64,000 nt of DNA from Nocardia sp. NBC_01730 (GTDB lineage Bacteria > Actinomycetota > Actinomycetes > Mycobacteriales > Mycobacteriaceae). The text below holds more notes on this DNA, generated by a model, which did not search any database, was not told the DNA's origin, and was given only the letters and a program-made list of their open reading frames with translations. The DNA lies in the NCBI RefSeq assembly GCF_035920445.1, contig NZ_CP109162.1, positions 7,998,001-8,062,000 of the forward strand. Reading direction: 5' to 3'. The stretch's first letter is position 1. The DNA is not shown here.

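Noticed and set aside
1..64000. Nonribosomal peptide or polyketide synthase, the usual reason for very long actinobacterial genes
   Set aside because: No condensation, adenylation, ketosynthase, acyltransferase or carrier-protein motifs are seen in the translation.

Overview
The whole 64 kb window is one protein-coding reading frame on the + strand. The frame whose codons start at every base divisible by three (base 3 onward) has no stop codon that I could find from end to end, about 21,332 codons, and neither the real start nor the real stop lies inside the window. There are no intergenic gaps, RNA genes, insertion sequences, CRISPR arrays, promoters or terminators to report. Residue numbers below are window-relative: residue n is the codon starting at base 3n. 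The DNA is G+C-rich with strong G/C preference at third codon positions, and the domain families (papain-like toxins, DUF1023-like alpha/beta hydrolases, RsbW-type ATPases) are typical of Actinobacteria. A Nocardia-like or other mycelial actinomycete is plausible, but I cannot name the genus.

The protein is a mosaic of about 24 papain-like Cys/His modules of the polymorphic-toxin (Tox-PL, glutamine-deamidase-like) kind, of which 21 keep both Cys and His. They alternate with long alpha-helical spacers and Pro/Gly/Asp-rich linkers. I sort them into groups A (FDN type, 3), B (LGH...RDPG type, 3), C (GAHA..V type, 4), D (TGNP type, 5, three of them inactive), E (3), four singletons, and a second fold type with a CH-start motif (2). 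Other toxin-type modules are one CdiA-CT-like nuclease with a degenerate copy, and one HExxH metallopeptidase with two degenerate zincin-like copies. About a dozen alpha/beta-hydrolase-like modules seem to have lost their catalytic serine.

Between the toxin-type modules sit pieces that look like transcription machinery: sigma-70 region 2 and region 4-like units (including seven copies with an exact 105-residue period at 15.7-17.9 kb), about twenty LacI-type helix-turn-helix units, and several RsbW-like anti-sigma ATPase folds, most of them degenerate.

Layout: 0-3.7 kb ATPase-like fold, hydrolase-like modules and helices; 3.7-10.7 kb three papain-like modules with hydrolase-like and helical spacers; 10.7-14.5 kb hydrolase-like array; 14.5-18 kb papain-like module then sigma-like array; 18-23.4 kb HTH units and papain-like modules; 23.5-27.8 kb degenerate zincin, three papain-like modules and a coiled coil; 27.9-33.9 kb sigma and LacI-like arrays; 34.4-37.3 kb anti-sigma-like folds and two papain-like modules; 37.4-39.6 kb metallopeptidase pair; 39.6-48.8 kb papain-like modules, degenerate nuclease and large helical duplications; 49-53 kb anti-sigma-like folds, nuclease, papain-like and hydrolase-like modules; 53.7-64 kb eight papain-like modules, sigma4/LacI-like units and helical spacers, with the last module cut by the window end.

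My inference is that this is the interior of a giant polymorphic-toxin-like protein that has grown by repeated duplication and decay of modules. Delivery, processing and target are not visible from this window.
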